Source of the DNA: Clitopilus passeckerianus
Lineage: Eukaryota > Basidiomycota > Agaricomycetes > Agaricales > Entolomataceae
DNA length: 64,000 bases
Reading direction: 5' to 3'
Assembly (NCBI GenBank): GCA_944990035.1
Contig: CALYLX010000069.1
Span: 372,001-436,000 of the forward strand
The notes below the pieces were generated by a model that saw nothing but the letters and a program-made list of their open reading frames with translations, was not told the DNA's origin and did not search any database. The position numbers and the translations under genes are program-made. Positions 12,594 to 23,464 of the stretch are shown in pieces. The stretch's first letter is position 1; every line of letters begins with the position of its first letter.

Positions 12594-14620
12594 ATGTTTT
12601 CTTCAACAATCGCGTTCAGCGCTGGAATACTGGCCCTTGTTGGCATAACCATCCGGCTCATAGCAGGCAGACGCACCGAGAAGAGATTTCCGCCCAGCCC
12701 TCCTAAGCATCCACTTTTCGGCCACGCAAAGCTCTTCCGGGAATCTTACGGGAACGAGGAAAAGACATTCTACGAATTAGGCGAGAAGTATGGACCCATC
12801 TGCTACCTCAATGTCCTTGGGCAATCTGTCTTGGTTTTGAACGGCCAAAAAGTCGTCTCTGACCTTCTGGACAAACGAGGGGTGATCTATAGCTCGAAAC
12901 CAAGGTTTCCTATGGCTGAGATGTACGTTTGCTGTTTCTTCTTCTGATGTGATTTGGTCTTATGTGGAATTGTTGCAATAGCATGGGGTTGAGCGATTCC
13001 TTGGCTTTTCTGCCTTATGGTCCTGAAAGTCGGATACACCGACGGATATTCCAGAAGTATTTCCATCCGGATAATAGGCAATTTCACCGTCAGGTAGCCT
13101 TGAAAGAAGCTCGGCGGCTCCTGAAGGGTATCGTTTCGCATTCGGGCGAAGAGGCAAGGGATTGGGAGAGTGACTTCGTTCAGTGAGCAGCTTCATCCCT
13201 TGAAGGACTGTCAAATGTCTAACTCTTATTCCAGTTTCGCAACTTCCGTCATTATTTCCATCACCTTTGGCCACAGAATTGCTACGGACGACGATACATA
13301 TGTCAAAATGGCGAATGACTTTGTGAAACAGGTCATGCCTGCGTTGATGAGTGTGGACATGCTGAGTGCGGCTCTTGTTACGGTTTTCCCATTTAGTACG
13401 TGAATTCCGTATGGACTACGAGAGACGAGAATTCTGACATTTCTTTGGGTTGTCCATAGTACAGCATTTCCCTGAGTGGTTTCCCGGAGCATCCGTACCT
13501 TCGAGGGCAAAACGGGTGAAGCCTTACGTTCAGAGGATGTATGACTATCCTGTGCAAGACATGCAGAGAAAGCTGGAGAACGGGACTGCTCAACCTTCCT
13601 TCTTGGCCTCCTCCCTTGAAGACCTTCGCAACGGTGAATGCGGCCACGACGTTGAGATGAAGCACATCAAGGCTGCCAGCGCCACAGTGTATTCTGCAGG
13701 GGCAGAGACAGTGCGTACCATGCCGAAGATAAGAATACATTTCTAACGCAAACCACATTTCAGATGACTTCAAGTCTTCTGTCATTATTAGGAGCGTTGT
13801 TGCTTCATCCCGACGTTCAGAAGAAAGCGCAGACTGAACTTGACGAGGTCGTTGGCCCGAACAGGCTTCCCGATTTTGGGGATAGGGATAGCCTTCCCTA
13901 TCTTGAATGTGTCGTGCAGGAGGTTGCGAGATGGCAACCTGTAGTTCTTATCCGTACGTCAATACCATCTTGCAGAGCATGAATACTCTGACAGCGCGGT
14001 TTTCTAGAGGGTCGGGAAAGCACCGAAGACGATATCTACGAAGGAATGTTCATCCCCAAAGGCACCGCTATCGTCATAAATTCAAGGTCAGTCACAACCA
14101 ATGAACAACCAGTTTCCATCAAGCTAAATCATTCATATAGGGGAGTTCATTCGGATCCTGATATCTACCATGAACCATTCTCGTTCAACCCCGACCGCTA
14201 CCGACCTTCCTCCCATGGCGGTAGGGATGAGTCATTCCCTTCGAATTTCGGTGCTGGACGTCGGTAAGCCTACTTCCTCGCAAATGCTGGCGAAACTCGA
14301 CATAGCTAATCCATTTCCAGAATCTGTTCCGGTCGATTCCTAGCCGCAGACGTTATTTGGATTGTTGCGGCTCACCTACTAGCAACCATGTCAATAAGAC
14401 ACAAGCGCGATGACAAAGTGGCTACGACCGGCCTAGCAGACGATGTGGTTTGGAAATTTACTGGGGCTGTGAAGTAAGAGCATCATCAGTATTATCCTCC
14501 TCTGAAGTGCTCAAAATATCAATTATCAGCCGTCCACTACCTTTCAAGTGTCTCATTGCACCAAGGAGTCAACAAGCAAGGAAGTTGTTGGACGACATGA
14601 CCCTTGAATTGCACCGATGA
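12594..14620 (+). CDS. Cytochrome P450 monooxygenase
   Basis: Tandem paralogue of the P450 at 9891-11937. Nine exons join to 525 aa: 12594-12922, 12982-13182, 13235-13395, 13460-13710, 13764-13953, 14008-14086, 14141-14263, 14321-14473, 14530-14620. Exons 3 to 6 have exactly the same lengths as in the upstream copy (161, 251, 190 and 79 bases). Motifs: hinge RFPPSPPKHP, SRIHRRIFQKYF, I-helix AGAETMTS, ExxR as VQEVAR then WQPVVLI, STEDDIYEGMFIPKG, haem loop FGAGRRICSGRF, C-terminal RPLPFKCLIAPR. The proline usually found after the haem cysteine is serine here, which still fits FxxGxRxCxG. It looks complete and functional; substrate unknown. Confidence 0.92.
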
Positions 14621-14742
14621 GGTTTCCGAAGACCAGGGATAATATCCAACATGTTCCTAGTTGTACAATTTCTGACTATATACATTTCTAACTCGTACGT
14701 ATTTGGGGCCTGAGGCGTAATGATTCAACCAAACGATCCAAC

Positions 14743-15898
14743 TCAAGAGCTGCTTGCGACAGGAGTGATGGAGACTCCACCCAGATCCTCGAAGGGGCCA
14801 GCAAGACTGGGCTTCCACCCGCCAATGGAGGGACTCCAGGCTTTGTGGTTAACGGCCCCGTTCGTACCGATGACAAACAAGTCGATCCGCTCTCGGTCCC
14901 AGCAGACAGCAGTGATGTCCTTAATGACAATACCACCCATCCTCTCATAGCCAGTGACGCTTGGGCCCCAGCCGGTGCTAGGTTCCCACCACTTATGATG
15001 GACCGCCTGGTCCGTTCCTAAGTAATGTACGTGAATAAGTGTTTAGAGGAAATATATGAAGGCACCCACCAATCACGAATATATCCAGGCGCTCAGAACC
15101 CCAGGAGACGATCTCAGGTGTTCCCTGAATGATGCCACCGAGCGACTCCCAATCCCCTGCCGCTCCACTAGGTCCCCACTTTGTTCCGTCCCAATACTTG
15201 TGGTGCAAGCCTGAGCTCAATCCGATGCAGAAGAGGTCGATGCGGTTGGCGCCCCAACAGACAGCCTGTGGAGGCCCAACAACGGTCCCTCCCATGTTCT
15301 CCCATGCTCCAGCAGTGCCATTCGGCCCCCATTGACGCCCATCCCAGAACTTGTGGTATACGGCGCTGTCAGTTCCAGTTCCAAAGATATCGATGCGATT
15401 CGAACCCCAGCTGACGGCCGATGGGGCATGCAATAATTTGCCACCAAGGTTGGTGAAACCGTCGTTCCAGCTGCTCCCATTCCAGAACTTCTGGTACAAG
15501 GAGCGATCCTGACCGACGAGGAAGACGTCAAGCCTGTCGCGTCCCCACGAGACAACGGTGGGCTTCTCCATCCAAATGCCACCAAGCCTCTCCCAACCGA
15601 GCTGATTGGGTCCCCACGCACGTCCATCCCACCACTTGTGATAGAGAGCGCTGTCAGTGCCAATAACGAAAACGTCAAGGCGATCTGAGCCCCAGGAAAC
15701 TGAGACCGGGTCGAAAATGGCCGTGCCACCAAGGCCTTCCCAATCCTTTTGCGAAGGACCCCAACGAGAGCCGTTCCACGACTTGTGATAGATGGCAGAG
15801 TCAGTGCCAATGACAAATAGATCAAGGCGATTTGCTGCCCAAGAGGTCACTGTGGAAAGATCAATCTCTGAGTAGCTGATACGGATAGGAGGACGCAT
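14743..15898 (-). CDS. Seven-bladed PLL/DUF346-type beta-propeller lectin
   Basis: The model is complement(14743..15017, 15070..15898), 367 aa. It is made almost wholly of seven repeats of about 48 residues, each of the form SWG-x-x-RLDVFVIGTD-x-A-x-YHK-x-W-[DN]G then W-x-x-LGG. The single intron falls inside repeat six. Repeats of this kind are the DUF346 family, which includes the Photorhabdus PLL/PLU/PHL fucose-binding lectins; each repeat is one propeller blade and sugar sites lie between blades. No signal peptide is visible, so it is probably cytoplasmic or leaves by a non-classical route, as many mushroom defence lectins do. The sugar preference cannot be read from sequence. Repeats 3, 5 and 7 deviate most (VGQDRSLYQ, GLSSGLHHK, GTNGAVNHK), so not every site need bind. 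Confidence 0.85.
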
Positions 15899-15970
15899 AC
15901 TTGTGTGTATCTGTGAAGCTGATAGAGGGTTTGTTTGAGTTGTTGAGTGAAAGACAGCGGATTCAGGTCG

Positions 15971-15978
15971 TATTTATG
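15971..15978 (-). promoter_or_regulatory. TATA-like element of the lectin gene
   Basis: On the minus strand the sequence reads CATAAATAC about 73 bases upstream of the lectin start codon, a normal distance for a TATA box plus short leader. Confidence 0.45.
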
Positions 15979-17286
15979 TTCCTTCAACTTAAAGGTTCCA
16001 ATTATAGTGTGGTCTCCTGCGGGTCCTCGTGACGATTCTCAACGCAGAAGACGCTTGGCAAGGGGACCATCGTCCCTTTGAGAGGGCGCAAGCCTTTACT
16101 TTTGGGATGATGGCACAGCGCTCGCCGTCAGCTATGAGACCATTCCGCGAATGATAGTGTAAGAGGGACTGGGCTTTTGACAGCTCGAATGGCGTGGACA
16201 GGTCCAGTGAATGTCCAATGACCCCGTGTGTGGCACACTGCATACGGGACTCGATAAAGTGATGGGTCCATGGCCGGATAAGGGGAAATATGAAGACGTG
16301 CGTCGCTGGAGGCCAGTTTGGGTGTAATATGAAGATTACAACGAATGGCTTGCGTCCATCAGCTATTCAATGGGGAGCTTGTGCGGATTCTAGCGGCGCT
16401 AAGTGGGCAGGTAATGGACAGCACAGTCGCGTACACTCGTTGAGTGGATGATGCAAGCTGAGGCCTGAGGCCCCTGCCAGTGTCGAATTCAGCAGGAAAT
16501 AGGCAACGTTTGCTGGAAGTCACACTGGATGTCTTAAGCCAAAGTCAACGTTCATCGCCACGATAAATGTGTACAGCCGATTGCGAGGGGCAGTGACCAC
16601 CGACGGTGCCTCTGAGTCTGAGCAGTTTGGGTAACATCCATCATGAGCTCTGGCCAGTTGGTCGAAGGCGGTCGACAAGAGGCACGCGTTACGTACGTAA
16701 CGAAGGCACTTTAATTTGCTGCAGGGCCTTGGCAAGGCGCACAAGGACCACTGAAGTTGCTAGCCAGTGGTGGAAGGCCTGGTCAGGCCCTAGATCGTTC
16801 AAGAAGAGAAGTAAACACCTATCAATAGCGGGAGACCCCGGTGGTATCTGATCCATGAACGAAGACATGCGATTCTTTTTTATTTAAGTCGGCGTTGGAC
16901 GGTACCACTCCCGGGCCATAAATGGGATTTGCGTCAAAGATTCCTGGCTTTAGCAATCTGCTTCTCAATAAAAACAATGCATTACAAATGTACTCTTTAT
17001 TCCTTCGAATATATTTACCGGACTTCCAAGGAGAAGGAGCTAAGGGACTAAGTCGTCGGCCATCGGGTGGCGCAACTTCATCATGGAATCCGAGAGAACC
17101 TTAGGCAAATTTGAGAGGGCCTCTTGACCATACGGAGCATTTGGAGTGGACGAAGGACACATGCGATAATGATCTGGCCTTTTGATGAAGATGCTTTGAC
17201 TAACACGCTGCTGATGGGCCTTTGCCAAATCATCGAAAGAAGGGAGGAAAAAGAGAGAACAATGGTTGGCCAGGGAAATCCTCCAT

Positions 17287-17292
17287 CACGTG
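17287..17292. promoter_or_regulatory. CACGTG box upstream of finger gene A
   Basis: Palindromic E-box in the context catCACGTGtatgg, about 190 bases before the inferred ATG at 17484. Each of the other three family members has one at a similar distance. Confidence 0.5.
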
Positions 17293-17483
17293 TATGGCCA
17301 CAGTAGAGGACACAGGATGAACGGGAGATATTTAAGTCAAAGAGAGCGGTGTCCCATTGGGCCAACAGCCATCGTATCCTTCCCCTCCACTAAACTATTA
17401 TTCTCAACTTCAACTGCTTCCAGAAATTGCCGCTATCCGACACAAGCCCTGTAAATTCAAACATTTACCTCGCAAACCAAAGA

Positions 17484-18383
17484 ATGGCCATACTTCGCTC
17501 CCAGGCTGGAAAGTGAGTCTTGGTTCCTGTTTCGGCTGAACCCATGGGTTGACCATTCTTATCAGCACAACCACCAAGCATGTCCCACAGCCAGCTCAGA
17601 GCGGCAGGTCCTCCACCGCCAGGGTAGCTAAAGTAAGGCCATATTCGATAACAAGGTATATGACCGAACTAACCCCTCTATTGCTGACAGAAATTAAGAT
17701 CGTCGAGCAGCGCTCCTTTCAGCCTCGCGAGGAAGAACCTGCGACGTGGTCCTCATAACATGTCCAAAGTCGCTCGGCGAGCGATACTGTTGAACGACCC
17801 ATGGGTTGTCCCTGGTTCTGTGACCCCACATTCAGTCGTCTGCGTAGGCTGCGACAATGAGATCAAGATGGACAGTCGTGGGGAGTATTATATTGGCTTC
17901 TGGACGAAGCACACGAGAAGGTGCAAGAGCATTTTGATCGGCGAGTTGCACCATCGTTGGGGCTATACCGTGAGTTCTCTTTCCATGTTGCCGAACCTCA
18001 AGCTCATTTCATCGCAGTATACAGACGCCCGCGAGTTTCTCGACAGGCAGAAGAAAGAGAGGCTACAGGCCAGCAGAGAAGCCAGGGAACGTGCCAGAGC
18101 AGGCGCTCAAGCCTACAGCTCCGACTATGAGTCCGATTGGACCGATGAAGAGACTGTCGAAAGTGTCGTGGACACCCGGGAATCTTCCGTCAGCGACATG
18201 AGCATCCATACTCCTATGTCAACACCTGCCACACTCCCTGTTGCTCGCAAGGAGTTTCATTTGAACCCAGTGGACGAAACACCGACCACTATTTCTCCCC
18301 TGGGCTTGCTTGCTCGTGCTGCTTTCATGGAGTTGCATGAGGACTTTGATGCCTTCCACCTAGACGAAGGAATGTTCTGTTAG
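17484..18383 (+). CDS. CCHC-finger family protein, copy A
   Basis: Uncharacterised protein, 246 aa, from exons 17484-17512, 17566-17632, 17691-17969 and 18018-18383. An ATG at 17760 also opens a long frame, but the two upstream exons splice cleanly in phase. They also restore the stretch RRGPHNMS, which matches KRRRPHNMS in copy B, so 17484 is preferred. The core is a putative zinc site C-x2-C-x19-H-x3-C (VCVGC, then FWTKHTRRCK) at about residues 80-107. The exon after the finger encodes a charged helix rich in K, R and E (REFLDRQKKERLQASREARE), an acidic/serine stretch and a C-terminal motif FHLNPVDETP shared with copy B. The spacing recalls BED-type fingers but I cannot assign it. A nuclear or DNA-binding role is only a guess. 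Confidence 0.75.
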
Positions 18384-20244
18384 AACTTCGAAGTCGTTTC
18401 CCTCATTACTGTGATTTAGACTTCTTAATACGGCTGAACCTGGCTGCCTTATATTACATACCTGTACACTATCTGGCTGCTCTCACCTTGGGACGACCCA
18501 TTACGACCTTTTGCCTTTCGGTGTCTCTTCGCATGTATCGGTAAATCCATCTGTAGACTTCTGATCAGCTAATAAAAATAGTTGATTGATCAAATATCTG
18601 TGAACATGAAGGTGTAGGCGGAGAGGACAAGCTGCCAATGTGTCACCAGATAAAGTCGTGGCTTCCGAGTTCCGACGCCGTGGAAACTGCGTTCTGCTAC
18701 TAGGCAAGGATGCAGAGCCACAGCCTTCGACGTTGTCAGCCTCCACTCCGCCCACTCAGCAGAATACAAAACTACATTCACGCCTTGGTGCATAGTGGTG
18801 TGCTTTCAGGGCGCAAGAGGGCCCAGCTGATAATGCTGATTCTCTGAGTTCTCCTGTTCTCATGGACTTTCTGGGGTCTTGACTGGGCTGCTGGGACTCC
18901 ATCATCGGGGCGGCTTACTCGGTATTATTCCTCTTGGCCTCTAGAGTCTAAACGGTTTTGGTATCCTCTCTGGCTCTGCTGCCTTCGGCCGCTTGTAACT
19001 CTGGAACTCGCCTTGGCTTATACTTGAAAGAAAAAAATGGATGCTCGGTTTGGGACTTCGGCTGGCTACTTGACACGGGCTATAACTGGAACCTTAATCT
19101 GATTAGCTGGCGAACACTTTACGAACTTTGACGAGAATTGGATAAAAACACCAAGGCTTCAAGCCTCGAGAATATCAAGTAATAAGTCAAAGTCGAGCAA
19201 GACTAATAGGCAGGCAGCCTCAAGAGCCGGAGTCGAATCGGATTATTAAAGTGAGTGTTTCTTTCGCTATGGGACTTGAGTTCTTAGTCTGGCGTCCGTG
19301 AGCGTTGAGTATCCGCCATACCGCTCGCAAAGCAAGAGCCGTACATGCTTCGAAAAGGATACCGTGCCTGCTCGCAAGAGCTGCTGTGACTCGGCCAACT
19401 TGAATAACAGGAATACTGCTTTCATCTGCGTCGCTCATTGACAATGGTGTTGCTTTCCCACAGTTGGGCCAGGTCTTCCGTGCGCTCGACTTGATCCCAG
19501 GGCGTAGCTTGCGACATTCTGGTTAATCTGTGCTAGAACTTCGGAGACGTCTTTTCTCATTACCATGTTTTATCCCTCCCATCATACATTCTACGTTCTT
19601 CTGCAAAGCCTAGATCTGTTAAACGTAGCTTGCCTACATACGCTACGTGAGGATGTGCCGGTGCTATTTTTCGATGACTCATAACAACCTGTACCTTAGC
19701 TCTGTCGTGCAATTGTTGGTAAACGCGTTTTCATAGGTCGTATGGAGAAACAAAAACATGTTGAATTGGGAAACGTCTGTGAACATAACTTCGGGGCCTA
19801 TACCAGATCAAAACAAACCTTTTAGGCGGCTTCACAAGGGAACCCACGGACTCGGATGTGTTGTGATGTCGTCAGTACCAGGTGATGTTGGTCGAGTTCG
19901 CAGTAAGGTCACGAGTAGTCTCTTCCTTGACGTCCATGATGCGCCTAACGGTTCCGCCAACAAATTCCGCGCAATCTTTGCGCTCTAACCCCGTCATTGA
20001 GGCATCTTCTATCGTCACCATACCGCTGAATGGCGGACACTTTCATATTCACTCGGATAAAATCGTGCATTCCAGTCAAATGATCGGTCGACATCCTGTC
20101 AAGTTGATTTGTGTGACCTTAGATCCCATGCGTCTGCATTCACAAAGCTATTTTTGTTCACATCTCACTCAAAGATTGCACGCACTATAAGAGAGGCACC
20201 TGGACTACAATTTCTTCTGCAACTTCTCGCTCTGGCTCGCACTC
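18384..20244. other. Intergenic region, no clear gene
   Basis: About 1.9 kb. A roughly 71-codon minus-strand ATG frame at 19220-19444 has no recognisable motif. The right end should contain the promoter of the first GH12 gene. Confidence 0.5.
20186..20193 (+). promoter_or_regulatory. TATA box of the first GH12 gene
   Basis: TATAAGAG, 59 bases before the ATG at 20245. The tandem copy has a TATA box in a comparable place. Confidence 0.6.
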
Positions 20245-21417
20245 ATGTACAATCTTCTTGCTCTCACCCTCATCGGTTTCGCCGGCTCTTCCCTCGGGCA
20301 GACAATTACCGGCGCGACCCAGTGTCTTGCGGCAGGTGGATACACACTGTGCCAGAATCTCTGGGGTGCTAGTGAGTGTTCCCTTACGCTGTGTCACGCG
20401 GCAGCTCATTGATAACTTCGTGGCTCCAGACTCCGGCACTGGATCCCAATCCTCGACCTTGTTGTCTTCCTCCTCCAGTTCGGTTTCCTGGTCCACTAAC
20501 TGGAACTGGCAGAATAACCAGAATAACGTCAAAAGCTGTTAGTCTCTGTCACTCGGGTTAGTCATTCGAGAAACAAACTGACCAATCCTTACAGATGCAA
20601 ATGTGATTTCAAACAGTGCAAAGGGAGTTCAGGTTAATATTGACAGCATTTTCTTTCTGTCTGAGTTACTCATAGAATCCTTTCCGAACCCGTAGCTTCA
20701 AAACGTCGCTTCGGCTCCTAGCGCGTGGTCTTGGACCTACCAGTCCAAATCGAATCCAATTCGAGCTGACGTGGCGTAGGCTTCTCTGTATCCCGTATTG
20801 TCAAAGAACTGTTCTAACAGATGGTCTAGCTACGACATCTGGACTGGTGTACCCTCGTCCGGTAACCCCGCCTCCTCAGCTTCCTCTTATGAGATGTGCG
20901 AATCTATTTCAACATTCTGCGACCTCCTTTGCTAATGGGCTTCCAGTATGATTTGGCTCTCTGGCCTTGGAGGGTGCGTGTCAACATTCGGTTGAACATG
21001 CTTTCTTACAGAAAGCTTCCGTAGAATTCAGCCTGTTGGATCCCAAATCCAGAGTGGTATCAGCTTGGCCGGCCATCGTTGGAACCTCTGGCGTGGACCC
21101 AACTCCAACTGGCAGGTTCTCTCCTTTGTGAGCGCCGATGGTGACATTACCAACTTCAATGCCGATTTGAATGAATTCTTCAGTAAGTGTTTCATCCCCA
21201 GTACCCTCTCCATGGTACTGACCTCTTCCAAATAGAATACCTAATTAACAACCAAGGTGTTGCGGCATCTCAGGCAAGGATACATTGACTTCTACCTCTA
21301 TAGCTGCTAATACAAGGTCACTAGTACATCCAAGCAATTCAAGCCGGTACCGAGCCGTTCACTGGTTCCGCGAACCTCGTCACCAATAACTACAGCGTCT
21401 CTGTCAATCGCAAGTGA
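20245..21417 (+). CDS. Secreted GH12 endoglucanase (first of tandem pair)
   Basis: Glycoside hydrolase family 12; members cut beta-1,4-glucan, and some prefer xyloglucan, by a retaining mechanism outside the cell. The signal peptide is MYNLLALTLIGFAGSSLGQ. Then come CQNLWGA, the Ser-rich loop and SWSTNWNWQ, YDIWTG, SSYEIMIWLSGLGG (the Glu of YEIMIW is the family nucleophile), HRWNLWRGPN, LSFVSADGDI and QAGTEPFTG (the Glu there is the expected acid/base). The gene has many introns of about 50 bases. Exons join to roughly 240 aa, a normal GH12 length without a cellulose-binding module. The intron at 21274-21324 has a GC donor; the twin gene has GT at that place. The stop is TGA at 21415-21417. 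Confidence 0.9.
21274..21324 (+). other. GC-AG intron in GH12 gene 1
   Basis: The exon ends GCGGCATCTCAG and is followed by GCAAGG; the next exon starts with TACATCCAAG. The paralogue splices the same position with GTGAGT. Confidence 0.75.
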
Positions 21418-22305
21418 AAGGCTTTCGCTATAGGGAACCGGGAGTCCGATACTATTCGGTTTTGTGTTATATGATGTCCTTGGCTTCAATGTGAATTGTT
21501 ATCTTGGAGAAATAGAATACTTGTTCCAGGTTTCGACCAGGTTTTGTTTGTGACACGGTGGCCAACTTGGGTTGGGTGGCTGATACAGCATCTAATCTTA
21601 TCTGATCCGGTCCAGTTGACCAATTTACCGAAACCTGATGGCACGGAAAAATCGAACACACATCAAGCTTGCTTCTCCGAACGACAATGCACCCATTGTA
21701 TGGCCGTTTTTGACTGTTACCTCGGAAGATTGTGGCACCGTCGAGTTCAACAGTCGCTGCGGCTTACACCGTGGTGGTGAACGCTTGTCGATTACCCTTC
21801 TGCACGTCGTCCGGAAAAACCTACTCCCTTACCACGTCTATTTTCCACAGCATCATGTGGTCAAAGAAGGGAGCCCAAATCACATTCGCTCAAACTCGTG
21901 CATCAAGCTAGGCAGAATATAGACTATCCGCCGATTGCCGATGCGACTCACGGGAAATCCGTTCATGATTAGCTCCCCACACATATGAAGAGCACTCATA
22001 TGATGCTTTCCATAGGAAGGATATCGCATGCTCGGGCGTGTCTGTTGCTAGGCCGCCTCTCCTTATGACTTCCTAACGCACGGATGTTTCTCGCGCTTAT
22101 GTTCTCCAACGACGAAGGGGTCGAGGGTCGTCGGCGGTGGGGAAAGTCTCTTTTGCCTCGGTCAAACGTACTCCACCGTCATTCCAGGCTGGTGATATTC
22201 GAATGGCGTGCCCTGGTTCTACGGCGTATAAATACCCTGAGATTACATTGAAGGACGATATCGGCCAACAGTGGTTACTACTCACCCAGTCATCTTCAAC
22301 GTACA
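21418..22305. other. Spacer between the GH12 genes
   Basis: 888 bases. It ends with the TATA box and leader of the second GH12 gene. A 94-codon plus-strand frame (21638-21922) has no recognisable domain. Confidence 0.5.
22227..22234 (+). promoter_or_regulatory. TATA box of the second GH12 gene
   Basis: A perfect TATAAATA, 79 bases before the start codon at 22306. Confidence 0.7.
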
Positions 22306-23464
22306 ATGATCTCTTACGTCTTGCTCGCATCTGCTCTCGTTTTCGGCAATATTGCTGCCCAAACCATCTCTGGCCCAACTGACTGTCTTCCCGCTGGAGG
22401 TTTCACCCTCTGCCAGAACCTCTGGGGAGCCGGTGAGTCCATGTCCAAGTCGTTACATATGGAACAATGCATACCTATGACCACCTCGTGGCAGATGCTG
22501 GTACTGGTCAGCAGTCGTCGACACTCACTTCTTCTTCCGGTGACTCTGTTGCATGGACGACCAACTGGCAGTGGTCCGGTGGTGAAAACAATGTCAAGAG
22601 CTGTATGTTTTCCTTCATTCCCTCTGGTGCACACTTTTTGAATATTATCGCCACAGATGCCAACGTCATCTCGAATGGCGCGAAAGGCAAACAGGTACGA
22701 GTTCTTGTTAATCGCTTCTTTGAAACCGCGTTGATGAAGTGAGGAAGCTTTCGGCCATCTCCTCTGCCCCAACGAAGTGGAATTGGCAATATGTTTCAAA
22801 GTCTGACGGAATTCGTGCCGATGTTGCGTAAGTCATGGACCTGCTTGTTCGGAGCTGCTGCTCACCATGCATACTAGCTATGACATCTGGACAGGTTCAG
22901 CTCCCTCTGGCGACCCTGCGACCTCTGCATCCAACTACGAGATGTACGCCTCCTTGAACTCAATGTCGTGGACATCATTCCTGATTAAATTTGCAGCATG
23001 ATCTGGCTCTCGGGACTAGGAGGGTGAGACCTTTCTGGCTGGTTGTTCAAAGTCCGGTACTGACCGTAGCTTAGCATTCAACCTGTCGGTTCCCAAGTGA
23101 CAACTGGCATCAACTTGGCTGGCCATAACTGGAACCTCTGGCGCGGCCCCAACCAAAACTGGGAGGTCCTTTCCTTCGTTACTCAAGATGGCGACATCAC
23201 GGATTTCAGTGCGGACCTGAACGAGTTCTTCAGTAAGTGGGCAGCCAGTTAATTAGTGAATGTTCTTGGCTCACCTCTTCGCTACAGAATACTTGGTTCA
23301 GAACCAAGGTATGGCGTCCTCGCAAGTGAGTATCCTAGCTCTTCTGTCGGGGTATAAACTCACCAAGCCAACGCTCATAGTACGTCCAAGCCATCCAAGC
23401 TGGTACGGAGCCCTTCACGGGAAGCGCAAACCTCCAGACAAACGCCTACAGCGTGTCTATTTAA
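22306..23464 (+). CDS. Secreted GH12 endoglucanase (second of tandem pair)
   Basis: Paralogue of the gene at 20245, in the same orientation. The signal peptide is MISYVLLASALVFGNIAAQ. Mature landmarks are CQNLWGA, SVAWTTNWQWSGG, NVKSYANVIS (a tyrosine codon split by an intron), YDIWTGSAPSGD, YEIMIWLSGLGG with the catalytic nucleophile Glu, HNWNLWRGPN, LSFVTQDGDI and QAGTEPFTG with the likely acid/base Glu. It ends YSVSI and TAA at 23462-23464. Intron positions match the first copy, but every intron here uses GT-AG. Both genes lack a carbohydrate-binding module. The pair probably arose by tandem duplication and acts outside the cell on glucan or xyloglucan; substrate preference is not readable here. 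Confidence 0.92.

Larger units (their letters stand above)
15899..17483. other. Divergent intergenic region
   Basis: Lies between the minus-strand lectin gene and the plus-strand finger gene A. It holds the lectin TATA-like element and a CACGTG box at 17287. Short frames in it have no support. Confidence 0.5.
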
